64,000 nt of DNA, taken from Amoebidium appalachense (taxonomy: Eukaryota > Ichthyosporea). Below are positions 11,601 through 48,039 of this stretch, piece by piece (positions within the stretch are counted from its first letter, which is position 1; each line of letters begins with the position of its first letter). The notes below the pieces were generated by a model. It saw nothing but the letters and a program-made list of their open reading frames with translations, did no database searches and had not been told where the DNA came from. The stretch covers positions 6,200,001-6,264,000 of the forward strand of contig CAVNZM010000008.1 of NCBI GenBank assembly GCA_963693365.1, in the 5' to 3' direction. A program made the position numbers and the translations under genes.

Positions 11601-11841
11601 ATCATTTGCATGCCCAAACAACACACACACACACCAGTTTAACCGGTCATGTATCGCCAAATGTAGTTTGATAGACCACATAATACCGCAACACACACAC
11701 GTCACATTCACAACAGACACCCAGAAAGATAGCCTACCTGTAAATTACAACATCCTTGATTTTATACTAAACATGCGTAACTACGACCTGTTTATTAGAT
11801 GTATTGATTGGCTTGAGAAACACATCACTACAAAATTATAG
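8647..11841 (+). CDS. LINE ORF2 protein: AP-like endonuclease plus reverse transcriptase
   Basis: 1064 codons. The endonuclease domain fills roughly residues 1-215: WNARTL near residue 9, CETQF near 44, GDFN near 135 and SDHSP near 207 match the APE-type metal and catalytic motifs. The reverse transcriptase follows: GPDGLPAGFL, SSFRPITLTQVV, a QSAFRKNNS block, FIDWKTAYDSV near 540 (first catalytic Asp), LLQGSLLSPFLFNLFIDDL near 600 and YADD near 638 (catalytic Asp pair), then KYLGVPVD. These are the standard RT blocks. No RNase H domain and no C-terminal CCHC are seen. The start ATG lies inside the end of ORF1. All catalytic residues checked are intact. In the family the protein nicks the target and primes reverse transcription there. 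Confidence 0.93.
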   Translation: MPNLSFFFWNARTLGPQKGLPPGTLDDKISYIQQQTNNHTFTVICETQFKNHHKFNSTLVDTSTHPGYAKNRGIIILAAPHVRVKCKPVAKTEFSVSIEFLSNVFTFVYYPPSMSVVELTHELSQLPMSTVILGDFNTRLHHTDTLQVSVGYPSKPPERAIPLARYVQSHTLRFPQISHAHNTDWGVAFWPSTMSKLSLPPNLSRSSDHSPILFLPKISLDLLPPPPPTFRLRLSQLKSQWGRVDVCVCYATKHPIYMRLLESAQARPDSHLVLDTCTNFIVDDLIDLGDYAGGGRKEYPDALLLPNTTPARLGEPLSQKESLRRLASMNRFGPPARIIGDTTGDPLIDSDKYFSELFKDRTPAQKPIVWPVDPSIPIESILPFFSPDAIWSVISSYSSSKSCGPDGLPAGFLKILVPSYPQKESDRAIKPDLTIMLSSLFSWCVKCGHVPSSWLDTLVIPIVKKDSEGPISSFRPITLTQVVRRFFEACLLRLFAHHPRFQSILHIHPCQSAFRKNNSCYVQIMALHDSMQVGAQYVGFIDWKTAYDSVSPGLLWEKLAARGVPHCIGVLLEALLSQTYGRAVVNGHLSYGFARTRGLLQGSLLSPFLFNLFIDDLAVKIYAENDDPINNFPPALLYADDLSLLARTPRRLQRLFDVVSEWCKANLMILNIDKCGVLVPDIANNLHTFTLSSKPVPIVPEYKYLGVPVDSVGVMFPHMVEKRVELARKRLAFFSANIFKDTPLHPSIRLTFIRTFVFPACEYGLPLLAAWIKKERTRALKPLANFLEAEVASFLSNNCCKPGPVTLSIYGLVPIAARVSYLALKFNKHISRLKKYLPSHPLFSIRPVPSSPLPSFLPSISPSPLGTNTNKPRNSVCVTLDCHLLIKHVHNHKIITQYNKWKKIPHDTRPDESIHLEKLSLMSRFIYTDRLNHIAKYGTRKCITPKYILPSCRTGLSLADGIIDQLPRFYCTRAIQWRSNKYKVASFACPNNTHTHQFNRSCIAKCSLIDHIIPQHTHVTFTTDTQKDSLPVNYNILDFILNMRNYDLFIRCIDWLEKHITTKL

Positions 11842-11862
11842 CGCACGCGCACACACACACAC

Positions 11863-11913
<51 letters not shown>

Positions 11914-11945
11914 CCAGCTGATACCGAGTGTCCCGAGGGGAGCCC

Positions 11946-11986
<41 letters not shown>

Positions 11987-12181
11987 GGGGAACCCCAACT
12001 AATTGATTTCTCCTTGTAGTCTTTATGGTGTCTCGTAGAGAAAGTAAACCCTGATATATAGTCACCACCCGACATCTATGTACGTGATCATGATATACCG
12101 CTGAGGGGATATTCCGAGCAAAACCCCCCCCCCCCATACCTGAGACTGGTTCTCTTTGCCTCGAGTAAACAGCGTAAACCC
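11842..12181 (+). repeat. LINE 3' UTR with (CA)n and poly-A
   Basis: (CA)n at 11850-11910 and A-tract at 11950-11985 are followed by about 195 bases that match 2177-2371 closely. The matched end defines the element's 3' terminus; there is no terminal poly-A tail. Confidence 0.85.
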
Positions 12182-12549
12182 TTCTCTATTACAAGACTTA
12201 CAAGTTTTAACTACTTATTTTAAAGTAGCAATTATTAGTTAATGTTTTATCTGTGAATGCGTTTCGCCGGGCCAACCACGTAACCCTCCTTTTTTTTTGC
12301 CCGACTGAGGACGGTCACTTTCACTTTGTTCCCTCAAGTTGAAAGCACCCCCAAAAAACAGGAGAAAACGGTTACTTATAGCAGTAAGTTCTGACTCTCT
12401 TCGCCCGCTGAAAACGACTTGGTAAATTTTAAAGCGAGTTCTTTTCTTTTTTTTTTTCTTCATTCCTTTTTGCGCTCTCTTTTGTCCAGTCTCCCCCTTG
12501 AGCCTTGCGAGAGATCTTTTTCCACACACGTCAACATCTCAGTGACAAC
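12182..12549 (+). promoter_or_regulatory. Putative ST13 promoter and 5' UTR
   Basis: 368 bases between the LINE end and the ST13 ATG. A strongly pyrimidine-rich segment at 12437-12492 (long T runs with CTTTT) immediately precedes the start region and could be a pyrimidine initiator or leader. No TATA box is convincing. Confidence 0.4.
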
Positions 12550-13234
12550 ATGGCAAGCGCAGAGTTCATCGGAGCCAAGCAGCTCTCAGAGTTGGAGGCC
12601 TTTGTGTCTCTCTGCCGCAACAACCCAAACGTTCTGCACCACCCCGACCTCTCATTCTTCAAAGACTGGCTGGTGGAGATGGGAGCAGAGGTTCCAGAGC
12701 CAACCGAGCAGGTTTGTTGGCCGTGCAATCACCTGTCCGTCTGATAGGTGGGCAAGATCGGCGCAATCACAAGACATGTTTTCTAACGCCAATTTCTTCC
12801 CTCCCAAAATATGCTTACATCTATAAACGCTTTAGTATCCTTCAAAAACGTGTTCATGATGAGGACTTGGCAATCTAGCTGGTTGTGGCGGTTACCGTAG
12901 ATGCCATGCAAAGGATGCTGTCATGTTTAGATCTAAGATGCACCTAGGAACCATGGATTTAGCGGCTGTCACTTTTTTTCACGAATAGAACACGAACCAG
13001 CTTTAACAGGTGCCTACTTTCTTTTTCAATCAGGACAAAAATAGACTCTGCAACCCCCCCTCCCCCCCCCCCCCCCCCCACCCCGCGGGGTGCCCTTGCC
13101 CCCTTGCCCTCCGGCCCTCCGGCCAGCCCCTTACGACGGAACCTGCACAGAATTATTCGGCTGACACAAGTGTTTCAGTAAATTATGGGTTTTTCGTTGT
13201 TTTCGATTCATTTTCCTCCATATTGCATAAATAC

Positions 13235-13269
<35 letters not shown>

Positions 13270-13568
13270 AGGGATGGGCACCTCTTTTGGTGCATCCAAT
13301 TTATGTATGCTTTGCTCTCTGTTTTTTTTTGTCCGTTATGGTTGTTTTCTTCGTACTGTTGCACGTTCTATCCCCCCTCCCCCCCCCCCTTCTAGCTCCG
13401 GGACCCCCCCCCCCCCCCCCCCCCTCCCCCCGCCCCGCCTTTCCCTCCGCTTTCTTCCCCATGACACTCGTCACCAGCAGGAGTCTGCCGATGCTGCCTT
13501 TGAGGAGGGTGGAGGTGTCGAAGACGAAGTGATGGAGAGCGACTTTGAAGACAGGCTGGATATGACCG

Positions 13569-13607
<39 letters not shown>

Positions 13608-14585
13608 CACCCCGGCGCACGCACAAATGTCTACAGACGCCCATCTCCCTCACCCGGCCCACCCCTCCATTCCCTCACAAACACAAACATGCACACTATG
13701 AGTCGCTGTTTCTCTGATGTCTGCTCCATACCGTTCCTCTTCATCCATGGCCCCCCTCCCCCCCCCCCCCCCCCCTTATGGATCTGCTATCCGATTGTTG
13801 TCGCCAAGCCCCACAGCTTAAGTTTTGTTTTCTTTTCAACGGTATTGCGGTTGTATTGACCCGATGTCTGCTACCATTTAATCCCCCCCCCCCCCCCCCC
13901 CCCCAACCAACCAACCAACTGCCCCCCTCAACCCGGCCCCCCCTCTTCCACTCCCTCCCCACCCTATCCTACTTTGTAAAGAAAGGAAGCACAGGCACAC
14001 GAACTTGGGCGCACACACACACCTACGTGCTCACATTATGACATATATAAACGTAATAAGCGCATCCACGTGCACACACACGTGCGTGTACGCACACGTA
14101 CACACACACGTACACACACACGTACACACACACGTACACACACGTACACACACGCGTACACACGTACACACAGAGGTTGTGGAGCCAGACAACGATCCCC
14201 CCCAGGAGATGGGGGATGTCTCCATCGAGGTGACGGAGGAGATGATGGACAGGGCAGACGAGCTGAAGGCCAAGGTAGGCCCAGTGCCTAAAAATAGCAT
14301 GTGGGGGCCGTTTTGTGCCTAAAATAGTAGCAAGGATTACCTTTATTTGTGCCTAAGATTAGCCTGCATCATCTTGATTTGTGCCTATAATAGTGTGGAT
14401 TACCTTGTTCTATGCCTAATAGCATGCAGTACTCTGTTCTGTGCCTATAAATAGCATGCATTACCTTGATTTGTGCCTAAAAATAGCATGTATTATTTGG
14501 TTCTGTGCCAGTACTGTATGCCTAAAATGGTGGAATGCCGGACTCCATGAGTTTAAGGTCACAAGCCCGTCTCCCCTCCTCCTCT

Positions 14586-14616
<31 letters not shown>

Positions 14617-14699
14617 TTCCCCCTCCCCTTTAGGTGATATTTGAACGCATTATTGTTGTTTTTTTTGTTCTTTTCTTTTCTTTTTTGCATTTAAATTTT

Positions 14700-14751
<52 letters not shown>

Positions 14752-15003
14752 CCTATTGCTGTTGAAACAAAGTATCGGTTGGGAACCACGCACGAGAGGT
14801 TAAAGAGTCGAAACCCATGCTTTTGTGGAGGCATAGGAACACTGACGAATGGCTCTGTTCAAGTGTCTTCTGCCTGCACGCTTAATTGTTTGATTTTGGA
14901 ATTCCCACGTTTGTGACGTTTCCTTGTTGCTCTTTGTCTCCTTCATATTTCCAACCCTCTAACACATACATCACCCCCCCCCCCCCCCCAAAAACTCCCC
15001 CCC

Positions 15004-15049
<46 letters not shown>

Positions 15050-15340
15050 AAAAAAAAAAACACAAAAAAACAAAAAAAAACACACCAGACATGTGTCTGA
15101 CCTTTGAGTGGTTGCAGGGTCGTGAGGCGCTTACTGGGGGAAACTACGAGGAGGCGCAATCTCTGTTCACTGAGGCCATCAAACTGAACCCAAATACGGC
15201 AATCCCATTTGCTAACAGGGCAGCTGCTTTCATCAAGGTGGGTGTGTGGGTGTGTGGGTGTGATTGTGTGTGTGTGTGTGTGTTGGGGGCGGGGGGAGGG
15301 GGGGGAGGGGGGGGGGATGGAGGGATATGTGTGTGTGTGT

Positions 15341-15374
<34 letters not shown>

Positions 15375-15682
15375 CGGGGGCGTGTGTGCATGTGTGCGCG
15401 CGCGTGTGTGCATGCGTGTGCGTGTTAGTGTGTGGGTGTTTGTGTGTGGGTGGTTGAGTGGGTGTGTGTGTGCGCATGCGTGGGTATGTGTGTGTGTGTG
15501 TGCGCGCGCGCGCGTGTGCATGTGTGCATGTGGTTCCTTTGGATGTGTGCTTGTGTTTCATTTTCATGTCTGCAAGTGTGTGTTTGTGTTCTTCTTTTGT
15601 ACCTCCCCACCTGCCTGCCTGCTAGCCTGCGAATTAGCTGTTCTTTTTAGACCCCCCCCTCCCCCCCTCCCCCTATTTTTTG

Positions 15683-15725
<43 letters not shown>

Positions 15726-16290
15726 GGGGATTGGGGGGATATATTACTTTTTTCCCCTGGTTTCTATGTGGGAGTTGCAAGAAGAAGTTTCCTGCCGGAG
15801 GGAGAAGGGGGGGTTGTATGGGGGGAGAAGGTGTCCAAAAACTTTGATAAGTGAACTAGCTCTCCGTCACACCCACGCTCAAACAGATGAAGAAACCAAA
15901 TGCGGCCATTCGAGACTGCAACGTAGCCATTCAGCATAACCCAGACTCGGCAAAACCATACAAGTGGGTGCCTTGTATTGTAATTGTCCTCTATGAGTAT
16001 ATGGTTTATAAACTTGGATTTTTTTATATGTTTTCGTTTTATTCATTTTTGATCTTTTAATTCTTTTATTATTATTTTTATATTTGGCATTTATCGGCTG
16101 TATTCAGGCTTGGCTTGTAAACCGAAGTTCTATTCCCGTTGGCCTTCCCTTATCCCATTATCCCATTTGAGTGACACATCCAATTCCTCTCTTTCCGTCC
16201 CCCCCCCCCCCCCTCCCCCCCCTCCCCTCCTCCTCCTCCCCTTCCGTCTTCTTCTTCTTCTTTTTTGTTTTTCCGGGAGGAGGGAGGGAA

Positions 16291-16321
<31 letters not shown>

Positions 16322-17007
16322 GGGGGGAATGAAAATGAAAAGAAAGAGAGGGAGAGAGAGAGAAAGACACGATAAATGTGCAATACCGCCTACATACACA
16401 TACAAATCCGAGACCACGCCCACATACACAAACACACACATCGGCATCCCCCCCCCCCCCCCCCCCCCCTCCCCCCTCCCCCCCCCCCCCCCCCCCCCTT
16501 CCCCCCCCTTGCATCAGTCACATTATCTGTCATTCCACCTATCATACACACTCCACATTGAAACCCCGTTCATTTCTCCCACCTCATTTCCATCATTTCT
16601 GTCTTCCCTCCATCCATACACACAGGTACTGAAACCCCATTTCTTCCTCCCACCCTATTCTCATCTTCCCAACATCCAATCACACAGATTTTATAACCCC
16701 ATTCATATCTCCACCTCATTTCTATCATTTCCATCTTCCCTCCATCCAATCACACAAGTACCGAAGTCCCATTCATTTCTCCACCTCACTTCTGCCATCC
16801 CTCCATCCAATCACCGTTCATTTCTCCACCTCACTTCCATCCTCTCTCGATGCAATCACACAGGTACCGAGGCAGGGCCTACTCCATGCTGGGCCTGTGG
16901 ATTGAGGCCAAGCAGGACCTGATTCTTTGTTGTCGTCTTGACTACGACGAGGAGGCTAATGATTGGCTGCACCAGGTCGTGGCAAATGCACGCGTGGTCG
17001 AGGTATT

Positions 17008-17047
<40 letters not shown>

Positions 17048-17082
17048 CTCTCTTTTCTTTCTGCCTCTCCCTCTTCCATTCA

Positions 17083-17168
<86 letters not shown>

Positions 17169-18009
17169 CACATCTCCCTCTCTCTCCCCACCATCCCCCT
17201 GCCACGCCGGCCGTCCGTCTCCCATGCTCACCCACCCACCCACCCACCCACTGTTGTTTTGTACGGGTCTAAGGGAGCAGAGTGCACAGAGGTGTCATGT
17301 AAAACACGACTAACACATTAATGAGAGGGCAATCGGAGTTGTTCACGAGACATTGAAAGATTTCAAACAACAACTGATTCTTTATTGTGCTCTCGGTTCC
17401 TTTTGTACTTGCGACTTATCACCTTATCACAACTAAAGAGGGAGAACCAATCGGTTCTATCAGAAGATAGAAAAACACATTCCGACAGAGCATACACATT
17501 CCAACTTTCGATTAAACTAAAGTTTAGAAACTCTTACTTAAATAAATTAAGTATTTATACATCTAGCCACTATTAACTCACATATATATTTATGTTCGTC
17601 TCTATAAAGAAACTTATTTAAATACATATATTTCCTAATAGTCGACACTCTCAAAGTGAAGACACTTTGCAATAAACCGAATTCCATATATATCTATTGT
17701 CCAATCACAACACACATATATTAATAGACTGGAATGCACAACACAATCTACAGATGTACTCGCTCGCGACTATTGGCGAGCCATCCTTTTGAGAACAAAA
17801 CTAAGCCATTTTGAAATAAAGGAAAGACAACGAGTGAGGCTAGCCAATCACGCTACCTCTCAGATAAACAGAGGAGAGCAAACAGAAATAAAAACACAAT
17901 AAGTTCTTATCAGGCAAGGGAGCCAGGTGTGCACAGATCTACAGATATCTGTGCTCACAGAAACAAGGGAGAGAGAGATACGGGGGGGGGGGGGGGGGGG
18001 GGGGGGGGG

Positions 18010-18090
<81 letters not shown>

Positions 18091-18185
18091 CACAAAGAAG
18101 GAAAGCAGACACGAATACAAACAAGCTAGGACACATACATACTTCAAGGCTCTTGCTGTCATACATGGTGACGTATTCCAACACC

Positions 18186-18227
<42 letters not shown>

Positions 18228-18971
18228 ACACACACACTCTTTCAATTTGTGTTTGCCAGTGGTGATAGTATGCCTGCATGGATGGGTGCCGTGTGTGTAG
18301 GGAGAGGGGCCGGGGGGGGGGGAGGGGGGGAGGGAGGGGGAGGGGGAGGGGGAGGGGGGACGTTAACGACGAACTGTAGAAGTGCAGGACAATGCCTGAT
18401 CCCATGGCCGACTACTTCTCTCCCCCCCCCTCCCCTCCCCCTCCCCCCTCCCCCACCCACCCACCCACCCACCCACACACACACACACAGGAGCACAAGC
18501 GCAAGTATCAGCGGCTGAGGGAGGAACGTGCCGAACAGAAGGTATGTGTGCACGCCTGTTTTCCTGTTATAAAGAAAACAATAAAAAGATTAGGAATATA
18601 TTTACTCCGAAACGAACATAACATAGCATCACTGTCAGAATGACGTGACTTCGTGGTATGCCGTCATAGACCTTAACTCCTTCGACTTCAGGATAATGTG
18701 TTCATAAGCATTCCTACCATAGCCTGTTTTCATGTCGATTATGAAATGATTGGCTTGCAATTACGTATTTCCCATTCTCGGTAAATCCGACCTGGGTATG
18801 GCGATGATCGGGCACTACCCACATACCGATCCGTTCTTTCGAACCCATGTCTCTTACATTCATTCAGATTTCTGACATTAAAAATTAGAAAGCCGCACGG
18901 AATGAATTGCTCCAATACAACACAAAGTTGCCTCTTTTTATTAGATTGCAGAGACTCAAGTTACCAGGAAC

Positions 18972-19015
<44 letters not shown>

Positions 19016-19190
19016 AAAAAAAAAAAATAAGAAAAAGAACCCCCCCCCCCCCCCCCAACCCCCCTCCCCCCTCCCCCCCCCCCCCTTTTTTTTCCCCCCT
19101 TTTCCCCAGCGCAAGTCTGCAAGCAAGGCCAAGGCCAAACGCCAGGCAGGGAGTGGATGTGGAAGCACCGGGTGTGGGGGTTGCCACTGA
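12550..19190 (+). CDS. ST13: ST13/Hip-like Hsp70-interacting TPR co-chaperone, short form
   Basis: Eight exons: 12550-12711, 13478-13568, 14174-14274, 15118-15237, 15887-15963, 16864-17002, 18491-18541, 19110-19190; 273 aa, all phases consistent. Exon 1 encodes the Hip N-terminal dimerisation domain ([32 protein letters not shown]). Exon 3 carries the family signature PPQEMGD with EVTEEMMD. Exons 4-6 encode three TPR motifs ([50 protein letters not shown]). A charged [17 protein letters not shown] linker follows. In the family, the TPRs bind the Hsp70 ATPase domain in the cytosol and slow ADP release. Oddity: the protein stops after [12 protein letters not shown] and a Cys/Gly tail, lacking the GGMP repeats and C-terminal DP/STI1 domain of the roughly 370-residue animal protein. 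The exon 2 acceptor could also be 3 bases later. Confidence 0.93.
14275..14530 (+). repeat. Minisatellite abutting the ST13 exon 3 donor
   Basis: Seven or so degenerate units of about 35-40 bases built on GTGCCTAAAAATAGCATG plus a TTACCTTG-like spacer begin within ten bases of the exon 3 splice donor and fill the first 250 bases of intron 3. Confidence 0.85.
16556..16868 (+). repeat. Tandem array ending at the ST13 exon 6 splice acceptor
   Basis: Units of about 60-70 bases built from CATTTCTCCACCTCA.., CCTCCATCCAATCACACAG and GTACCGA are repeated four to five times. The last unit supplies the real 3' splice site (..CAATCACACAG then GTACCGAGGC, exon starting 16864). Earlier units at about 16622, 16683 and 16754 present decoy acceptors followed by the same first exon bases. 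Confidence 0.85.
17300..17930. other. AT-rich island in ST13 intron 6
   Basis: About 630 bases free of the usual C, G and CA tracts and clearly richer in A+T (17540-17720 especially). It may be the remnant of an unrecognised insertion. No ORF or inverted termini were seen. Confidence 0.4.
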
Positions 19191-19980
19191 GAAGAAAGGG
19201 AGGGGTGGGATTTTTTATTTCCTGTTTCCTTTTTTTTTTTTTCTTCTTTTTTTTCTTCCTCAAATTCTCTCTCTTTTTTGGTGAACATCGATACATCACT
19301 TGCCCTTACGAACAGATGAGATAGCACATTTATCATTGTAAATAGAATAGATAAGCAAACATCTGAAACATCACTGCAACTATATCGCATATACCTCTGT
19401 TATTTCTTCTTTTATTTATTTATCGTTATTTAAAGATTTCAGTCCCACAGGCGAAGCTGTACATGTGAGATAAGGAGCGGCACATCATGTGAGTGAGTGA
19501 GTGTGGGTTTATATATATGCCCTCGCCGGAAAGCCGAAAAATATATATAGTTGCTATCTGATATGATACTGAATAGAACGTAGAGGATAAGAATTTTTAA
19601 AACAATTATTGCAGCCCTCCTGGGAAGTACTAGTGTCTGCTCTGACACAACCATCTTCGTATGTACATTAATTGGCCTTCATTCGTGATACTTATTCAAC
19701 TCAAAACCATCTATCTGTATAATGTATACATTAAGTAATTGCGTTCATATACTCCAGTATTCCACGTTTTTACGCTAAAATTTCTCATTACTCATACACA
19801 TACTTATCCTACGTTTTTATTTACGTTCTATAAACCATTTGCCAATCATTCATTGAATATGCAACCTGAAAAATGCTTCTGCTACGACTGCGAGTGTTGC
19901 CTGTCTCACCCATTGCTCCTCCGGTGGGTTCTCGACACACCCCCACTGTGTCAAAGCATGTGATGGATTGTTCAGAATCG

Positions 19981-19986
19981 AATAAA
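19981..19986 (+). terminator. Candidate ST13 polyadenylation hexamer AATAAA
   Basis: First AATAAA on the plus strand that I found after the ST13 stop, about 790 bases downstream. That is far for a compact 3' UTR, so the true site may use a variant signal. Confidence 0.25.
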
Positions 19987-20053
19987 CGAGGGGCCATGGA
20001 ATGTGTCCGGTGTAGCGGCACCTCTGTGCATGGCGGCTAATGACTGTGTGTGT

Positions 20054-20085
<32 letters not shown>

Positions 20086-20176
20086 GGGTGGGGAGGGTGG
20101 GGGAGGGGAGAGGGGGGGGGGGGGGGGGGGGGGAGGAGGGCGAGGGAGGAGAGGGGATGGGGGGGTGGGGTGGGGT

Positions 20177-20221
<45 letters not shown>

Positions 20222-20371
20222 GTGTGTGTGTGTGTGCTTGTGTGTGTGTGGTGTAAGAGACGGGGGTTCGCTGTGCCTGCGCCTGAAAGTATGTGGGTGG
20301 GTGGGTGGGTGGGTGGGTGGGTGGTCGTGGTGGTGGTGGTGGTGGTGGTGGTGGTGGGTGCGTGGGTTGCT

Positions 20372-20403
<32 letters not shown>

Positions 20404-20405
<2 letters not shown>

Positions 20406-20459
20406 TGAATGCGGAACACAGTACGAAGTACGCATACACGATGAGAAGCATGGTGCAGG
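20404..20459 (-). repeat. Fragment of the SINE-like dispersed repeat
   Basis: About 55 bases (TTTGAATGCGGAACACAGTA..., ATGAGAAGCATGGTGCAG) match 62281-62336 almost perfectly, then both run into unrelated G-rich DNA. Confidence 0.8.
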
Positions 20460-20865
20460 GGGGGGGGGGGGGGGGGGGTGGAGGGGGGGAGGGAGGTTAG
20501 TTTGTGTTGGAGAATACGGTGAAGAAGGTGTAGATACTCAACCACCAAAAAGGGGGTCATTCTTTGAGCAGTGCCCTTTCAAATAAGTTAAAACAAGTGG
20601 GCCCGTACTTCACAAGGAATCTACCAGAAATTAGCAGACAATAGGTCCGCCATTCAACTCCCCTCGACTAATGACATCTTGCGTCCCCCCCCCCCCCCCC
20701 CCCCCCCATTCCCACCCATTCCCCACTCCCCCTCCCCCTCCCTCCCTCCCCCCCCCCCTCCCCCCCCCCTCCACACACACACATACAAAAAAAAAGGGGG
20801 GAGCCGGAGATAATGCGATTTTCACAGACCTCCCCCTCCCCCTTCCCCCCCCCCCCCCTCCCCCT

Positions 20866-20908
<43 letters not shown>

Positions 20909-21077
20909 AAAAAAGAACAAGAAGGAACGTGGGAACGGCAAGAAAGTCTCTGGGACAATAAACGATAAATCAAAACAGTCAAAGCTCAGTAGATTTTGCC
21001 AACTCTCAACTCCTGAGCTCATATGACCCCCTTGGGCAATAATACCAGCACATTCTAAACAACACACACAGGTGCGG

Positions 21078-21147
<70 letters not shown>

Positions 21148-21259
21148 CCCCCCCCCCCCCCCCCCCATACACACACACTCCTTGAAGTGCACCTGTACCA
21201 AAAAGTAGCACTACACGCCACGATACCCAGAACCTCCCCCCCCACACACATACACACAC

Positions 21260-22421
<1,162 letters not shown>

Positions 22422-23025
22422 GGCAGGGCGTTATATGAGGCCGAGGTGAATTGAGGCGTGCGTCGTGATCGGATCCACGATCCACATGTGCCGTGCACCG
22501 ATTTGAAGTTCCGTGGCACCTCTAATAACATAGTGCGGGCAAAAAAGCAAATAGAAAAAAATAGATCTGGCAGGGTGCGTGTATGTGTACATGTGAGTGC
22601 GTCAGCGGTGTGTGTCCTTTCAGTGTGCGAAAAAGAAACATCCCCCCCCCCCCCCCCCCCAACAGAGTCTCCGCGCCCACTGTGACCACCACCACCACAC
22701 CACACCCACACGTACCAACCCCCCTATCCTCTCCCCGCTCTTTGCGCATGCATGCCTCGATCATATGAAGTACCGCTCGCTCTCCCTCTTGTGATCGGCC
22801 GCGGGCCCCCTGCAGGCTGAGCCCCCTGCCCTGCCCCCCCCCCCCACAAATGGATGCATCCGGCCGCGGGAGGCTTCCCCGTATTACACGTCCCCCCCCC
22901 CCCCCCGGCCCAAAAAAAAAAATGGTCCAGAAAGGCCCTCACGGCGAGCCCCCCTTCGAGCACTTTATCACTTCCCTTAGTGGGCTGACAATCTCAGCAT
23001 AGATGCCACCATGGTATCTCCCTGG

Positions 23026-23077
<52 letters not shown>

Positions 23078-23239
23078 AGAAAAGAAAAAAGAATTGAACA
23101 CATGTACCGTGGCACACACACCACCACGTATGTACACACACATGATCAGCCACGACGTGCACAACCACCACCCACATTACCGTACACAAGCTTACTACGC
23201 TCACGGCTTAACTCGACTCGAAAGAATAGCAGTACCGCT

Positions 23240-23274
<35 letters not shown>

Positions 23275-23839
23275 CCCCCCCCACCCCCACCCCCCCACCT
23301 TCTACACCATGCAAACTGTTATGTCCAATCTCCCAAGTGTTTGTTTTCATCTTTGTACAAATGATAACAGCATGTGTTGGAGTGCGCACTTGTGGTTGTG
23401 GCTATCGATACCAACCCTTTTCTGGGAATCTGTTAGCACACAATACATATTAATACATACATGCATAGACATACATTCGCTCATAAAATTCTAGAAAAAT
23501 AAACCTACTGGGGTCTCAGGGCCACCGCACTGCAAATATGTACAGGAATGGGGCTTAGGACATGCAAATCAAATACCTTCATACACAAACTTTAAATCTA
23601 AATTACAGATTTGATGATTTTTGCGTGTGCAAAACACGTGGAAAAGCTTAATGCCTATATTAGTGTTAGATCCTCCCCCCCCCCCCCCCCATCCCCCCCC
23701 TTCCCCCTCCCTCCCCCCCCCCCCCCCCCACCCCTTTCCCCCCCCCCCAAAAAAAAAAAAAAAAAAAAAAGAATGCAGAAAGGGACTACAAGCAATTGAG
23801 TGTCTATGAAGAAGAGAGGGAGAGGGATAATGATAGGTG

Positions 23840-37941
<14,102 letters not shown>

Positions 37942-38554
37942 CCTTACTGTGACACGTGTGCCCCATGTGTCAACCTAAGCAACAGAACATGCCTTCGAGG
38001 CACTACAATTGTGTGTGGAGGATCTCAAGGTTGTATTGACTAGTTCCCTTTACTCTCTTTGTCCATTTTGCTTACAGACCCAGGGATGGTCCAAGCATAT
38101 ACTTCGTGCGGCATCTGCACGTGTGAGATCACTAGTTAGGCTGGGGTGTGCATGGGGTGTGCACTAGTTAGGCTGGGGTGTGCATGGGGTGTGCATGACA
38201 GACACGAGGTAAGGAAAGCCGCACTGAAACGTACACTTCTGTCCCTAGGTGCAGAAGACAGAGAATATCGAACCCTGGTGTTTTGATGCGATCATAGCCA
38301 ATAGGTAACAGCTAAGCCCATCGTCCAGGCAGGGCTGGAATCGTGAGGCACGCCACACACACCTGCATCAGCTCGCACAATCGCATGCGCATGCAAGCTA
38401 CGTTACTTGGCCACTCCCGCAGTCAACACCATGTAACGGCGAAACCTCACCACTCTCATCTCCGTCTCTCACCGTTGAACATAATATCTTGTCAATTTTT
38501 TAATGTATCATGCCAAGAAACCCCTCTCAACATCGTAGGAGAACATAAGACGCC
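37942..38554. promoter_or_regulatory. Shared divergent (bidirectional) promoter region of SMYD4 and TilS
   Basis: Only 613 bases separate the two start codons, which face away from each other. The region lacks the poly-C/poly-G and CA tracts found everywhere else in the window. It contains a head-to-tail 32-base duplication (38131-38194). No TATA box is evident. Regulation is inferred from arrangement only. Confidence 0.6.
38131..38194. repeat. Tandem 32-base duplication in the divergent promoter
   Basis: ACTAGTTAGGCTGGGGTGTG plus CATGGGGTGTGC is repeated twice without mismatch at 38131-38162 and 38163-38194. Confidence 0.95.
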
Positions 38555-47801
<9,247 letters not shown>

Positions 47802-48033
47802 ATATACGGTGCTTGGTGTGCTTGGATATCTTGCTAACGTTAATGTTATGGTACGGAAAACGTCTGGATTATACCGGATTCTGATGGTGAGGGTACGTAT
47901 GGCCCCAGCTTACCTGCTTCATTTTCAAATGGTCGAGTAGTTTCTTATGTATTTTGGATCTCCCCTTACGGGATATGTATCTGTTATATCTAGCCTCCCC
48001 ATACCTTAGCATTTGAGCATTCTGCAAAGCATT

Positions 48034-48039
48034 AATAAA
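48034..48039 (+). terminator. TilS polyadenylation hexamer AATAAA
   Basis: 233 bases after the TilS stop codon in ordinary unique sequence, a plausible distance for the gene's poly(A) signal. Confidence 0.55.

Larger units (their letters stand above)
7327..12181 (+). mobile_element. Apparently full-length non-LTR (LINE-type) retrotransposon
   Basis: Two long intact ORFs in the order nucleic-acid-binding ORF1 then endonuclease-reverse transcriptase ORF2, a 3' UTR of about 340 bases with (CA)n and A tracts, and an end at ...AGCGTAAACCC that is shared with the truncated copy at 2371. There are no long terminal repeats. The 5' boundary is uncertain: it lies between about 7310 and 7470, and I placed it at a tandem 18-base dimer (7327-7362). 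A convincing target-site duplication was not found. Intact frames suggest a young, possibly active copy. It sits about 370 bp upstream of the ST13 start codon. Confidence 0.88.

Noticed and set aside
7310-12230. Target-site duplication around the full-length LINE
   Set aside because: CTTTATTATCTGC upstream (about 7372) and CTTCTCTATTACAAG downstream (12181) are only loosely alike; too weak to call, and the 5' boundary is not fixed.
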